DNA of 64,000 bases from Suillus spraguei (lineage: Eukaryota; Basidiomycota; Agaricomycetes; Boletales; Suillaceae), in assembly GCA_016800925.1 (NCBI GenBank), contig JABCPU010000181.1, positions 1 to 64,000 of the forward strand. Direction: 5' to 3'. Within the stretch, counting starts at the first letter, position 1. Every line of letters starts with the position of its first letter. A model generated the notes under the pieces. It saw only the letters and a program-made list of their open reading frames with translations, was not told the DNA's origin and did no database searches. The position numbers were made by a program, and so were the translations under genes. Of this stretch, positions 11,096 through 25,690 are shown piece by piece.

Positions 11096-12112
11096 ATGTC
11101 CAACTTCAACAACATCAATATTACTAGTATGTCTGAAACTGATGTCCCAACTCGACACCCAATCTTTTATTTTCAGGCTTCAAGTCATGTTTTTCAGGTG
11201 AGTTTTTTTCATTATCGAATCATTCCTTGTTTGAAAGCCATGCTGGAAGGTCGAGAATGTACTGTACAGACTCTGCAAATCAATCTTGTCGACATATTCC
11301 AATGTTTTTCGCGATATGGATATGTTCGCTGCCATGCAGGATGGACAAATAGAACTGGATGGAATGAGTGATGATAGGCCTATCCACCTCAACGGACTGT
11401 CCCAGGACACATTTGAATTGTTTCTTGAACATACTTTTGGAAGGTATGTCAATATATTGTTTATGCTCCTTACTATTCAGCCACTGAACTGCTTGTAGAG
11501 TGCGCACTGGTCCTTATGCTACTGACAAGCTCTTAAAATTCCTCCACTTTTGCGACATGTATCAATGCCGCCATGCACAAGAATTTGTCATGCACTGCAT
11601 ATTTTCTGCACGTTTCCGCTTCCACCCAGCTCAGTTGATTAACCTGGCCATCAAATACCATGTCCACTCAATCTTTCTTTTTGCTTTCCAGCTACTAGCA
11701 GAAACACCCATTACTGAAATTACACACACACCAGGAGCTGATGGGACATGAGGTATTTTTGAACATTGTTTATGTTCAAGCAGCACTCGATCATCATCGT
11801 CGGATCATAGCTGCGGAGGAGCCAAAAATCTTGATGCACTCAAGTGACTGTCAAGACCCGACGGGTTGTAGTGAGGATTGGCATGCTATTTGGTGGAATG
11901 GAATGGGCTGGTTCCTTCTCAATGGCAGGAATCCACAACCATATGGTGATGCCCTCAAGCGCTTCAAGGAACTGTTGTTTGGAAGGGTTAGTGAGGGTTG
12001 CAAAGAACTAATGTTCAAGATTCTGGATGAAGGAGCCGTGTTTTGTCATGCTGAACATTTTGCTTCTGAAGCTTGTTGCTTTCTAGTCGAAAAGTCAGTT
12101 TTTGAGCCCTAG
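11096..12112 (+). CDS. BTB/POZ domain protein (three exons, one frameshift)
   Basis: BTB/POZ proteins mediate protein-protein contacts, often as adaptors for Cullin-3 ubiquitin ligases. Exons are about 11096-11197, 11250-11443 and 11499-12112; a second in-frame ATG at 11129 is also possible. The BTB core is exon 2, with VENVLYRLCKSILSTYSNVF and the acidic LDGMSDDRPIHLNG, followed by exon 3 (TDKLLKFLHFCDMYQCRHAQ). The C-terminal part carries a motif I recognise from agaric BTB proteins: SDCQDPTGCSEDWHAIWWNG and GRNPQPYGDALKRF, ending CCFLVEKSVFEP. Within exon 3 the frame shifts at an (AC)n run near 11721-11730, so the copy may be a pseudogene, or the run may be miscounted. Confidence 0.8.
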
Positions 12113-12992
12113 TTTTACTCATGTTTAGTACTGCTAGACTTTATCTATGGACTCGTCATACTTGTGAACAATGTGGCCTTAGGTCGACCAGCTTTTGAAC
12201 ATCGTAACGGGAGTCTATACTCACTGCCAGTGTCACGGTGCAGCCAAAGCTCTTCATGGACGAAAACGCGCTGGAGGTTTGAATAAAACGCACAAGCCCT
12301 GAATTGAACGCGCAAGCTCTGAAATAAAACTGAATTGAACGCGCAGTGCGGGGGTACAACGCGCATGCTGCGGAACAGTGCGGAACGCGCAAATAATAAA
12401 TGTGCAGATATAACGCCATACAAAAGTAGACAAACACAAATTGAGGAGATGAGTGGGTACTCAGGGCGCAACAAGAGCCATCAATGAGGGCCGGCTAAAT
12501 GCGAGATATGGTAATGCATCAGCCTGACTAATGCATTGAGGTAACCCAAAAATATCTCAGATTGATGCATTAAATTGACTATCATCGTTAATACATTATA
12601 CTTGTCTGGTAACTATCATGTAATATTGCATTATGATGACACGGTAGCCTCGCTGATAGCCCATTTCTTATGATCAGCATCATTGCTCTGTGTATGTCTC
12701 ATATGCACTATCTTCGATTCTTCTCACTGGCATCACACAGAATCTATTCCATTTGTCTCTTTGACAGATACAGTGAGTGTTGTGCAACCATCTCGTTCCT
12801 ATCCAATGGATACATTCATAATATGCGGGGTGAGTGAGACTTTGTTTAGGCATCCAAAGCACTTCAACTGCGAGCAACAGTATTAATTCTCATGATGATG
12901 TACACTGTACGCAAGCTGTAGGTCAGGGTCCTAGTCCTCCGAGATCCTCAATCCGGCCAGTCGCTAGTCACTGCTGAAGTAAACTGAATCCC
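12113..12992 (+). other. Intergenic stretch with ACGCGCA repeats
   Basis: No gene is supported here. Between about 12240 and 12400 the heptamer ACGCGCA or close variants recurs, for example in GAACGCGCAAGCTCTGAA and TACAACGCGCATGCTGCGG, giving a small CpG-rich patch in otherwise AT-leaning sequence. Frames over it are shadows. Confidence 0.5.
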
Positions 12993-13094
12993 GCAGATGG
13001 TCCGACAATTACTGGCTCTAATTCAAGTAAATAAATATCACAGATTATACACAATCCATCTACGGCCACGGCAATGATCACCAGTATCCATCAA

Positions 13095-15219
<2,125 letters not shown>

Positions 15220-15281
15220 GTCGAATGCTACTGGGTGTGTATGAGAAATTGATAATGCTCATCGATGCTCTGAGCTTGAGC

Positions 15282-15288
15282 TTTTATA
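15282..15288 (-). promoter_or_regulatory. TATA box of halogenase copy 1
   Basis: TATAAAA on the minus strand, about 69 bp before the start codon, at the mirror position of the box upstream of copy 2. Its context (GTTTAGTATAAAAGCTCAAG) is the same in both arms. Confidence 0.6.
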
Positions 15289-15764
15289 CTAAACCGTCTG
15301 AGCACATCAGGTCAAGCCTCGGCCTGTGTCAGGGAGGCTTGCGGCGTGGGAGCCCTTCTCTGTCGGGGTTGAACTTTCATCTCAGCAACCGGGGTGAGTC
15401 ATGAATGATAGACTACAGTCGCTCCTTGGAGGCGCTGTGGTTGTCAGGTGGTTATTGAGGTTGTCTATCAGTGTGACGTATTTATGTGACAGTCGCTCCT
15501 TCTTTTTTAAGCATAGGCGCTGTGGTTGTCATCTGATAAAGTGGTTCAGAATTACATCTTCAGCGGAGTGGCTACCCACTACAATAGTCTTACCTGGCCA
15601 ATGATTGCCTGAGCTGACTGAGATATCTATCATATGCGTCACTCCAGTAAGTCCCAGTCAAACCAGTGTAATTGCATTGCTCGCCGACGAGAAGGCAGTG
15701 AAAGCTCTGTTTAAGCCGGCACCTGGTGATACCAACTGTCAATGTTTCATCAGTAGAAGTAGCC

Positions 15765-16015
15765 TAATGGTATTTCGTCACTGTTTTTCCTGATCGATAC
15801 AAGATACAGCATTAGTGTTATATAGCTATAGCATAGAGAAGGATTGCGTGCGCGGCAGTCTCGTACAACCTGGTACGAGCGAGAAATTATGATCAATCGA
15901 ATTCCCCCCAAAAAAAGTCGCTACCTTGTTGGTCTTCATGAATGCACCCACCAGTAATCAGACTGGACCTCAGGCTGATGGCAGGTCTAATGAGACTGGC
16001 TTTTAGTTGTAGCCA
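15765..16015 (+). repeat. Inner diverged inverted repeat, left arm
   Basis: Pairs with 16905-17150. Shared landmarks include GATACAAGATACAGCAT, GAGCGAGAAATTA-like text and GACTGGCTTTTAGTTGTAGCCAC against its near copy. Identity by eye is about 70-80 percent with indels, much lower than the outer arms. It may be the terminal inverted repeat of an old DNA transposon or the remains of an earlier palindrome. I saw no clear target duplication. Confidence 0.75.
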
Positions 16016-16904
16016 CAGCCACGGTTAGCTTGTTGTTGGAGCAACAGCAAACATAGGCGCTCAGCGCTCAACGCTAGCTTCTTTTGTAACTTACATGTGG
16101 GGAGGTACTGGACCAAAACCAGGCACAAGGGATGGAATGTGATGGAATGGAAAGAATCCACACTAAAACACGACCTAAGTGTGACTTGGCCCATCAGCAA
16201 AACCATTGAAATGAACGCCTAACTTGCGCGCGTTACGAGTGCTTACGACTTCACTAGTGAACTCATGCGATTGGTGGAGAATGCTGAACACCTGGTAATA
16301 TTGCTCACCGCATTTGCTCAATAAAACATAAGATCCAAAAACAGACATTACGAACGCTTGACCTGAGCTAAAAAGCATATGCACATGTGCATCTTATGAG
16401 TGCTTTCGGACCATTTTACTGATGGCCTTGCAACACTGGATAAAAGTGAGATAGCTGCAGGCACAGGCGGTGGAAAAACATACTGTTTGCTTCTATGCTC
16501 CATTGGTTCAGAGAAATAGCGTAAAAGGTGTTGTCATGCGAACACTAAGAAGCAAGTTGCGTGAGGATGATGGAGCTTGAGAGTAGATTTGATACGGTTC
16601 TTTAGTCAGAGTCTGGGAGAAGTTTGAACAGCCTCGGAGATGTATGGTGCTGTGATATCAACGAAGCCAGAGTCCACTAAAGAATTGAAACGCATGATGT
16701 TGCAGGCAGCGATAGACCGAAGACAGCAATACGAATGTCGTTTGTGTAGGCCCCTTATCAGTAGAAATATCAAGACACAATCTCAAACTTTTGGCTCATC
16801 TTTTTCATGAAAAGCAAGTATATATGCTATTTGCAGATGAATGCTATAGGTTTTCTGTGGTAGCTAAGTGATAGATAACATATACTAACTTGCATGATTT
16901 GGGT

Positions 16905-17150
16905 GGCTACAACTAAAAGCTAGTCTAACTAGACCCACCATCAGGCCCAGCTGTCGCGTCTGGATGGATTTATGAAGACCAACAAGGTTAGCGATTTTTT
17001 TTTTGAAATTCAATCGATGTTAATTTCTCGCGTTGTATTAGACTGCCGTGCACGTAATCCTTCTGGCTATAGCTGTACTTATACCATTGATGCTGTATCT
17101 TGTATCCATAATAAAAAACAGCGCAAAACTGAACGAAATACCTCTAGGCT
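16905..17150 (-). repeat. Inner diverged inverted repeat, right arm
   Basis: Partner of 15765-16015. On the plus strand it reads GGGTGGCTACAACTAAAAGC, then GAAGACCAACAAGGTTAGCG, then GAAATTCAATCGATG, then GCTGTATCTTGTATCCATAA. Each is the reverse complement, with changes, of the matching part of the left arm, in the correct order. Confidence 0.75.
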
Positions 17151-17509
17151 AAATCCCTGCCGTGCTCGTTTTCAGCCTTACTCCAAGGAGTGGCTGAATA
17201 TGATTTGTATAATACTTTCAGGAGAGATACTACAAGAGTGGGTGGGTTATAATCACTGAGCTTTCTTCATAATTCACAAAAATACGTCACACTGATAGAC
17301 AACCTCAATAACCACCTGACAACCACAGCGCCTCGAAGGACCGACTGTAGTCTATCATTCATGACCTCATCCCGGTTGCTGAGATGAGATGTCCAACCCC
17401 GACAGAAGGGCTCCCACGCTGCAAGGCGCTGTAGGAGTTGCCTGGATGCTGAGATTCGCCCTCCCTGACACAGGCCGAGGCTTGACCTGATGTGCTCAGA
17501 CGGGTTTAG

Positions 17510-17516
17510 TATAAAA
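17510..17516 (+). promoter_or_regulatory. TATA box of halogenase copy 2
   Basis: TATAAAA sits 69 bp upstream of ATG 17579, at the mirror position of the box for copy 1. The extra 30-odd bp of copy 2 lies about 50-80 bp further upstream, so the two copies share the core promoter but differ upstream of it. Confidence 0.6.
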
Positions 17517-17578
17517 GCTCAAGCTCAGAGCATCGATGAGCATTATCAATTTCTCATACACACCCAGTAGCATTCGAC

Positions 17579-19703
<2,125 letters not shown>

Positions 19704-19989
19704 TTGATGGATACTGGTGATCATTGCCGTGGCCGTAGATGGATTGTGTATAATCTGTGATATTTATTTACTTGAATTAGAGCCAATAATTGTTGGAACA
19801 TCTGCATCCTCAGACGGTACTTTTCGGTGCCTATAAAGGGTCTTACAGACCCGGTTTCTAGTATGACACAATTGAGGGGAAGCTACTTTTGAATTACAGC
19901 TACTTTCATATTGATAGACCAGATCTGATCTTGTTCCCTTCACCGCTTTTGTTTAGAGCTGGACAAACAAAAGGGTTCCTCTATGTTCT

Positions 19990-20190
19990 GGACCTGGAAG
20001 CAGCTCTTATAAATATTTATTATTCAAACCGAGTAGTGCTGCCGCAGTCCGGTTCCGAACCTCGAACCGGAACCTTTCCGGCATGGTCCGGTCCAAGGTT
20101 CGGCCAAGACTCCGAACCGAACCTTTCCAGAGGTTCGGGGTTCGGGCGGGTAGTGAATAGGTTCGAACCTGTTCAAACCTCTTTTTTGTA
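19990..20190. repeat. Patch rich in GGTTCG/GAACC motifs
   Basis: About 180 bp in which GGTTC and GAACC alternate many times (GGTTCCGAACCTCGAACCGG, then CCGAACCTTTCCAGAGGTTC, then AGGTTCGAACCTGTTCAAAC). The DNA can fold into many short hairpins. A related patch with GAACCTGTTCAAAC lies at 25945-26060, on the other side of the Harbinger element. I cannot assign a family. Confidence 0.5.
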
Positions 20191-20299
20191 GGCTTCACAC
20201 TTTTTAGGTGCTGTTTGGACAGTGACTCCGGGTTCAAAATTCTGGGTTCAAATCTGCACATGATGATGGCACGTGCCTGCTAATGGCTGGCTAATGGTA

Positions 20300-20576
20300 C
20301 ATCAGGAAATAAATTCACACATTCCTTAACATGCTTAATCAGCTTAACTCACTTATCTCAAAACTTGTTTGCTCTCTCTCACATCATTCACCTGGCATAT
20401 CTTATATTTTTTGAGTGCGAAATACAATAAAACATGTATATTAATATATCTCAACTTTTTTTTTCTGAATTCATTCACATTGAAATTTTGGACAAGTAGA
20501 TTCAATTTCACCAAGGCAGTTAAGTGTAAATAAGTCCGCATAAGGGCACGTCAAGGAATGTGTGAATTTCCTGATG
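20300..20576. mobile_element. MITE, CATCAGGAAAT family, short
   Basis: A 277-bp non-coding AT-rich element with inverted ends CATCAGGAAAT...ATTTCCTGATG; the match continues through ATTCACACATTCCTT. It is flanked by TA on each side. It lies within the left part of the Harbinger element. The same terminal 11 bp occur on the MITE at 53631-54046. Confidence 0.75.
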
Positions 20577-20597
20577 TAACTAGTAATGGGTGGTCCA

Positions 20598-21035
20598 TGT
20601 TACAATTGTACGTCCCCTACATACTTTTCTCCTTGTCTGTTACCTTGTATATCATGTGACATACTTCTTGACTCATACGCTCAACGTGTCTGTACTATAG
20701 TTGCCTTCCTTCTTAGGATACACACTTACATTCCCACACCTCTCTTGGTCCGTGCGCACATATTGGCTTATTTAAGCACTTTGTATTACACTTGTAGACT
20801 TCACTTTAATCTTACTAGGTTTTACCTGGATTTCTGTTCACTAAAGGCCTCCAACCTTAGTCGTCTGAATCGTCTCTAAGTCTAAGCACTCCTTAGCCTT
20901 AGTCTCTATTCTTGATACCTTTCGAGACACATCTCTTGAGGCCAAGTCTTGTTCCTTCGAACCTTAGACGCACTTCCCAGTAAACTGTTAAGTGCCTTTG
21001 CACTGTTGCTGGTGACGCCATCCTAGTTTGTAACA
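20598..21035 (+). mobile_element. Solo LTR (family 1)
   Basis: A 438-bp LTR beginning TGTTACAATTG and ending GTTTGTAACA, with perfect 5-bp duplication GTCCA at 20593-20597 and 21036-21040. It is the same family as the LTR at 1345-1819, in opposite orientation. It sits inside the Harbinger element upstream of the Myb-like frame. Confidence 0.95.
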
Positions 21036-21081
21036 GTCCAATCTATTGTAGATGTATGTAGATACACATATTATTACTGAA

Positions 21082-22092
21082 ATGTCTGATAAATCCAGCA
21101 CTGGATCTTCACACTCCCTGCACTCTCGAGGTACTATTGAAGCAGCATCTGGAGCATCCTGTAGGGCTCCCGCCATTTGTTCGAAAGCAGAGAAAACTGC
21201 CTTTCTTGAGTTCCTCTTGAAGGCCCTTCCTTCCTGTTAAGACTGTACTCAAGGGTAGAGAGATCCGAAGGGCTTTGGCCTCAGTTCGTACACTGTGCCC
21301 CTTTCTCGAGTAATGCCCCTTACTTCAGGGAGGAGTTATTCGTCCGAAGACCCGGAAGGGGTTGCGTGACGGATCCGGGTGTCCGAAGGTGTCAGATATA
21401 ATACGTCCGAAGGTAATTCGGAACGTAAGGAGAGGACAGAGATTAAGGCTAGTTTCGGAACGAGTTCCTAACTAGAAACTAACGGAGATGGACTATCCGA
21501 AGATAGAGTTGGAGGTATAGACTATAGGAGTCAATCCTAAGTCTCGGAAGGTGACTTAAAGCGGAGAGTGGCTTAAGTCCGGAGGAGGCAGAATGAGTAG
21601 AATCTAAGATGATATTCGAACTAAGGTTCTACGGAGATCTACAAGTGGTTTATATACAGTGAGTATCTAAGACGGATAATTAGCAAGTCCGGGACCGAGG
21701 GCTATGTACGAAGTGTAACGGAAGTCTATTAGTTATTGCACAGCGGATCAGTAAGCATGAATCGGAAATGAACACAGGAAACGGATCAGTAACACAGGAC
21801 GGAAATATAAACAGCCGGAGTACCGGTAGTAGGAGAAATGACGAAAGGAGATAGACGCAGATGTTCACCAGGGAGTTAAGGTGCAAGAAGTGAGTACATT
21901 CGGAAGGGTGGTCCGGACAGGATCTGTGGACCGGACGGATATGGAAACAATCGGATCTGGACGGATATGATCGGATCTGAGATTAGAAGTATGGTATATG
22001 ACACTTCCTCAGGCGATGGAGGCTTCAAGATGCCCACTTTCAATCAGGCAGCTACCAACCTCAAGGAAAAATTCGAACAACAGAGAGGTGCA
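21082..22092 (+). pseudogene. Harbinger Myb/SANT-like protein, N-terminal part, split by LTR
   Basis: From ATG 21082 the frame gives a Ser-rich start and the SANT-type helix CSKAEKTAFLEFLLKALPS, in which the first Trp of the repeat is Cys. It is interrupted by the solo LTR at 21235-22003 and resumes at 22009 with SGDGGFKMPTFNQAATNL and KEKFEQQRGAE. In PIF/Harbinger elements this protein binds the ends and brings in the transposase. After 22092 the expected text is lost. The join across the LTR is clean once one CTTCC is removed. Confidence 0.8.
21235..22003 (-). mobile_element. Solo LTR (family 2) in the Harbinger Myb gene
   Basis: A 769-bp LTR in minus orientation, plus-strand ends TGTTAAGACTG and GGTATATGACA, flanked by the perfect duplication CTTCC at 21230-21234 and 22004-22008. 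It disrupts the Myb/SANT-like frame and is therefore younger than the Harbinger insertion. Confidence 0.94.
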
Positions 22093-22740
22093 GAATGTGT
22101 TCCTTGCGCCTCTTGTGCCTCAAACGCCTCTGTTGCATTCGATGCCATCCTCCACGCTTCAACACGTGCTACCCCCTGGTTCACACAAACAACTCTCTGG
22201 CTCAAGGACTATGTCTGGTGTCATATTTCCTTTTATCTTTTCCTTTGCATTTACCTATGACTTGTGCATCGCCTCATTGGCTCGTACCTTTTATACCTCC
22301 AGCTCTGCACCTATGACTCCCTTCTGCACATGCATGCATTCATTGGTTCATACGCCTCTGACTCATCTATGAGCATGCATCTTCCTATTCACTATCTGAC
22401 TTCATACTTAATCTAGCGATACTTATGTATTTGCGCTCCACTTCAATCTTATGTATAAATACATGCAGATAGCCTTTGTACTTCTTTAATTTGAATCTAC
22501 TTGATCTTGACCCTGAACTCCTTTGATAAGCTTTTATAAGCCTATCATCATTATTTGAACTTCATAGAAGCTCGTTGCTTCTACATCTTTGATGTCGTCA
22601 AGAACCTCATCTCTGTGACGTAGGTGTGAGACAGCACATGGCACCTACCTCTGACCAATGCAACTAGTGCACAGGCCACAGCTCTTGATAGAGTGCCCGT
22701 CACAGATACCACTCAAGTTCCTTAGTGCCTGGCTAGGTTG
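22093..22740. other. Unassigned sequence within the Harbinger element
   Basis: Where the Myb-like frame should continue, about 650 bp of unrelated sequence appears, with a TATAAATA at about 22454 and LTR-like text (TGTCATATTTCC near its start, GTGTGAGACA near 22635). The boundaries and any target duplication are unclear. It may be another inserted LTR, but I cannot delimit it. Confidence 0.35.
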
Positions 22741-23055
22741 CTAACAGCAGTTAATGCCAAACCAGACAAAAAATTCGCATATGTACCAGCCCACTGCTGT
22801 CTCAACTCCCATTCCCCTAGCAACAGAGAGTGCCAAGCGCCCTCCATCATCAGTTGATCTGGTTTTCCTTGCACCGTCTGTTCCATCTACCTTTCTTGCA
22901 ACCTCCAGTGGAGGTTCCACCACAGATTCAGCATGGACGAGCATCAGCTGTAGCAAACACAAGTTCAGCACACTTAGCCCTAGTGCTGAGTCAGTGCAGG
23001 TTCCCAGAAGTGAAGTTGGCCACCATCTGCCACTTTATTAGCACAACAGGAGGGT

Positions 23056-23364
23056 ATGGAGACAATGAACCTTGTTGAAGTAGTGCATGAGATGCAGAAA
23101 AGTCTGATGCTAGCTCCACCGCCACTAGTACTAGCACAGCCTGGAACACATGTTGGGAACACCATCTCCCTGCTCAACAAGTGCACAAACATTACTAGCA
23201 AAGAGCACCTGGCCATTGCCAACTTCCTGGCTGAAAATAAAAACCAAGCCATCATTTTCTACTTGTTGGATGAGGCAACAAGGCTTGAGTGGTTGGAAGA
23301 GAAGCAACTGACTTGTGGCAGGCACCACAGCAGGCACCAGTGGACTCACAGGACCATATGGTAG
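23056..23364 (+). pseudogene. Harbinger Myb-like protein, C-terminal part
   Basis: The frame contains ISLLNKCTNITSKEHLAIAN and FYLLDEATRLEWLEEKQL, resembling the helical C-terminus of fungal Harbinger Myb proteins, where predicted helices end in an acidic/basic run. It is separated from the N-terminal part by unrelated sequence and several stops, so the gene is dead. Orientation agrees with the N-terminal part. Confidence 0.55.
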
Positions 23365-23394
23365 TCTGATAGTGTACTGTTGTATATCTCATTT

Positions 23395-23665
23395 TGTAAT
23401 ATCAAGTGTTGTCTTGTGCTCATTTGACAGCAGGGAAGCATGCTCCAATGCATCTTCATCTAACATCTATGTAATACTAAATGGCATTCCATTTGACAGC
23501 AGGGATTGGGAAGCGGGTTCCAATGCATCTTCGTCTAATGCATCTATGTAATAATGGCATTCCATTTGACAGCAGGGATTGGGAAGCAGGTTCCAACACA
23601 TCTTCATCTAACACATCTCCAAGTACTGATAATGCCATTCCATTTGGTGGCAGGAATTGGGATAG
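23395..23665 (+). repeat. Tandem repeat of about 79 bp, 3-4 copies
   Basis: The phrase ATTCCATTTGACAGCAGGGA recurs about every 79 bp, followed by TCCAATGCATCTTC-like text. In one frame each unit encodes IPFDSRDWEAGSNASSSN. It lies next to the Myb-like remnant of the Harbinger element and may derive from its coding region. Confidence 0.8.
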
Positions 23666-23809
23666 TTGTTGATTCATCTCCCTAAGCTTGACATTAAGGG
23701 CCTGGATCTGGAGAGCACTCAAGGAGCCCACCAGACTGAATTTGAATGAAGAATATCATACATGTAAAAAACTTGAGACTAAGGTAATGGGAGTCCTCTT
23801 CATTCGTGC

Positions 23810-24760
23810 TCCTCAAGATAGTCAGCCCACATTGCCTCTGCAATCACCTCCTGACAAGCATCTGCTCGCCTCCTCTCAGCAGTATCTGCTGGTCCTTCAC
23901 CAAGCATTCCATATCCTCCAATGTCATCCTCTGTGAAATCATACTCATGGTCAAGGGCGAGGTCAAGCAGGTCAGGATTGTACCTTCATACAAAGTTGTG
24001 AATAGCACAGAGCGCTTCTGGGATTTGAGCCTGAACATGCATGCTATATTCGGTGCAAGCATCAAAATGCGCCACTGCCGCTTCAACACACCAAAGATCC
24101 ATTCAATGATATTGCAAAGTGCCATGTGTCGAAGATTGAACAATTCTGTGGGATCTCATGGTCCAGGACAAAGTAATTTAATACAAAAACAAATCTAGAA
24201 CATATAAACTCACATCATATTTGCTTGGCACCATTCTTTCAAATGATAGTGCACACCTCAGTCAGGTACAAGAAGGGTGTCACATGTACCAAACAGCAAG
24301 AAGATACTTGTGCGCAGGCATATGCAAGTCATAAGACCATGCATCATTCCACAGGGTAGTGTTGGCAGCTGAGCCATCACAGCCTGTGAGCGAGTATGTG
24401 AAATAAAAATCTAGGTCACATATAAAAGACAATTTTGGGACAAAAATCCCTTTTGGTTGTGCAGAACAGTATGGTGTCAAGTGACGCAAAGACCCGAATA
24501 TGAGTACTGTTAACAGCACCAATGCATTGATCAAAGAATCTGAAACATGGGTCATTGCAGATTGCTGCAGAAATGGGAGTATGTTCATTTGGAAACTGGA
24601 CATTTGCAGTGTAGAAGGGAGGGGACGAAAAGAAAATGAGCATGCATTTGAAATATCTGTGAAAATAATCAGCCTACTGTTCATCTCAAATTATTGGGTG
24701 ACCACTGATGAGCTCGTATACCCATGCTTTTCCAGTCAGGATAGATGTATGATATGGGAT
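23810..24760 (-). pseudogene. PIF/Harbinger DDE transposase, decayed
   Basis: On the minus strand, in shifting frames, one reads FFDQCIGAVNSTHI (the first catalytic Asp of CIGAxDGTH is Asn here), then SLTGCDGSAANTTLWNDA (the second DDE-region block, usually GWEGSAxD), and near 24130 FNLRHMALCNIIEWIFGVLK and RQWRILMLAP, the conserved end of DDE_Tnp_4 transposases carrying the final Glu. At least two catalytic positions are lost and the frames are broken, so this copy cannot move itself. Confidence 0.85.
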
Positions 24761-25289
24761 CTTTTCTGTGGGTGATAAGAATAAGAGGTTATAAAGGCAT
24801 GAAATCTGAGCAATGGCAATTGTGATGATGACCATGACAATTTGATGTCATCGATGTACATTGTTCCGTGTTTGCGCTTCAAGGTCCATATGGATGCAGC
24901 AACTGTGATCATCAGTACAAGGTTGATAGGTTATATAGTTCTATGCTATGTATCAGTCTGCTATTGATGATCTCTTATCAAACATATGTCACATGTTCTC
25001 ATCACATGCATCACGTGCAGATTTGAACTGGGAATTTTGAACCGGAGTTGCTGTCCAAACAGCACCTTAAAAATATGTAAGTATTTACTAGGTGTCTATA
25101 TTGTTGCATCAAAATGTCTAAATCTAACATTGATTGCGGAAATCCAAATGTGCTTACAAATATTTGGGCCACTGCTGTGGCTTCCAAACAGAAAGTGCAC
25201 ATCAAACTACACTTACTACTAGTATGGACAGCCAGACCACCATGCTCTACTTCCAAGCTTCCACTTCTCAGAACCTTCCTGCACTCTTT

Positions 25290-25690
25290 TAGACTTGTCT
25301 GAACTCACCTGCATTCATTTATGCTTCCTTGTGCTTGTTTGCATTTGCCTGCACTTGCCTGCACTCATTTGGACTTGCCTGGACTTGCCTGCATTCATTT
25401 GTGCTTGCCTGCACTCGTTTGGACTGCCTGGATCTCCATGTTGCCTGCATTCATCTGCACTTGCCTGCACTCTTTTGCACTTGCCTGCACTCTTTGGACT
25501 TGCCTGCATTCATTTGTACTTGTCTGAACTCATTTGAACCTGCCTGGACTTGCATACATTTGTCTGTGCTTGCCTATGCTCATTTGGACTCACATGGACT
25601 TGTCTGTATCACTTGTCTGTATGACTCACATAGACTCGTCTGTATTTGTCTGCTTGCTGCGCTTGTTTGAACTTGTCTGGCCTTTTGAAC
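25290..25690. repeat. Minisatellite of CTTGCCTGCA/CATTTGGA units
   Basis: About 400 bp of irregular tandem units built from ACTTGCCTGCACTCATTTGG and shorter forms, roughly 12 and 24 bp long. Frames through it encode Leu-Pro-Ala-Cys or Gln-Ala-Ser-rich low-complexity text in all directions. These are not genes. Confidence 0.85.

Larger units (their letters stand above)
15490..17273. other. Loop between the halogenase arms
   Basis: This 1.8-kb spacer has no convincing gene. Its outer parts (about 15765-16015 and 16905-17150) are themselves a diverged inverted repeat. The central 0.9 kb has only short frames. Near the left edge, a block containing AGTCGCTCCTT and GGCGCTGTGGTTGTCA at 15417-15452 is repeated at 15490-15530 with an insertion. 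The spacer also serves as the shared upstream region of the two divergent halogenases. Confidence 0.7.
20207..25066 (+). mobile_element. PIF/Harbinger DNA transposon with nested insertions
   Basis: The terminal inverted repeats start GGTGCTGTTTGGACAG at 20207 and end in the complement, CTGTCCAAACAGCACC, at 25066; similarity between the ends continues for about 55 bp. They are flanked by TTA on both sides (20204-20206 and 25067-25069), the 3-bp TWA-type duplication of PIF/Harbinger elements. Inside are the two genes expected for the superfamily in convergent order: a Myb/SANT-like protein on the plus strand and a DDE transposase on the minus strand. Both are decayed. A MITE and two solo LTRs have inserted later. 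Confidence 0.88.

Noticed and set aside
12145..12474. Overlapping minus-strand ORFs after the BTB gene
   Set aside because: They are produced by the ACGCGCA repeat patch; there is no domain or splice support.
20040..20180. Possible tRNA B-boxes (GGTTCGAACC)
   Set aside because: Many overlapping copies with no A-box or cloverleaf; this is a repeat patch.
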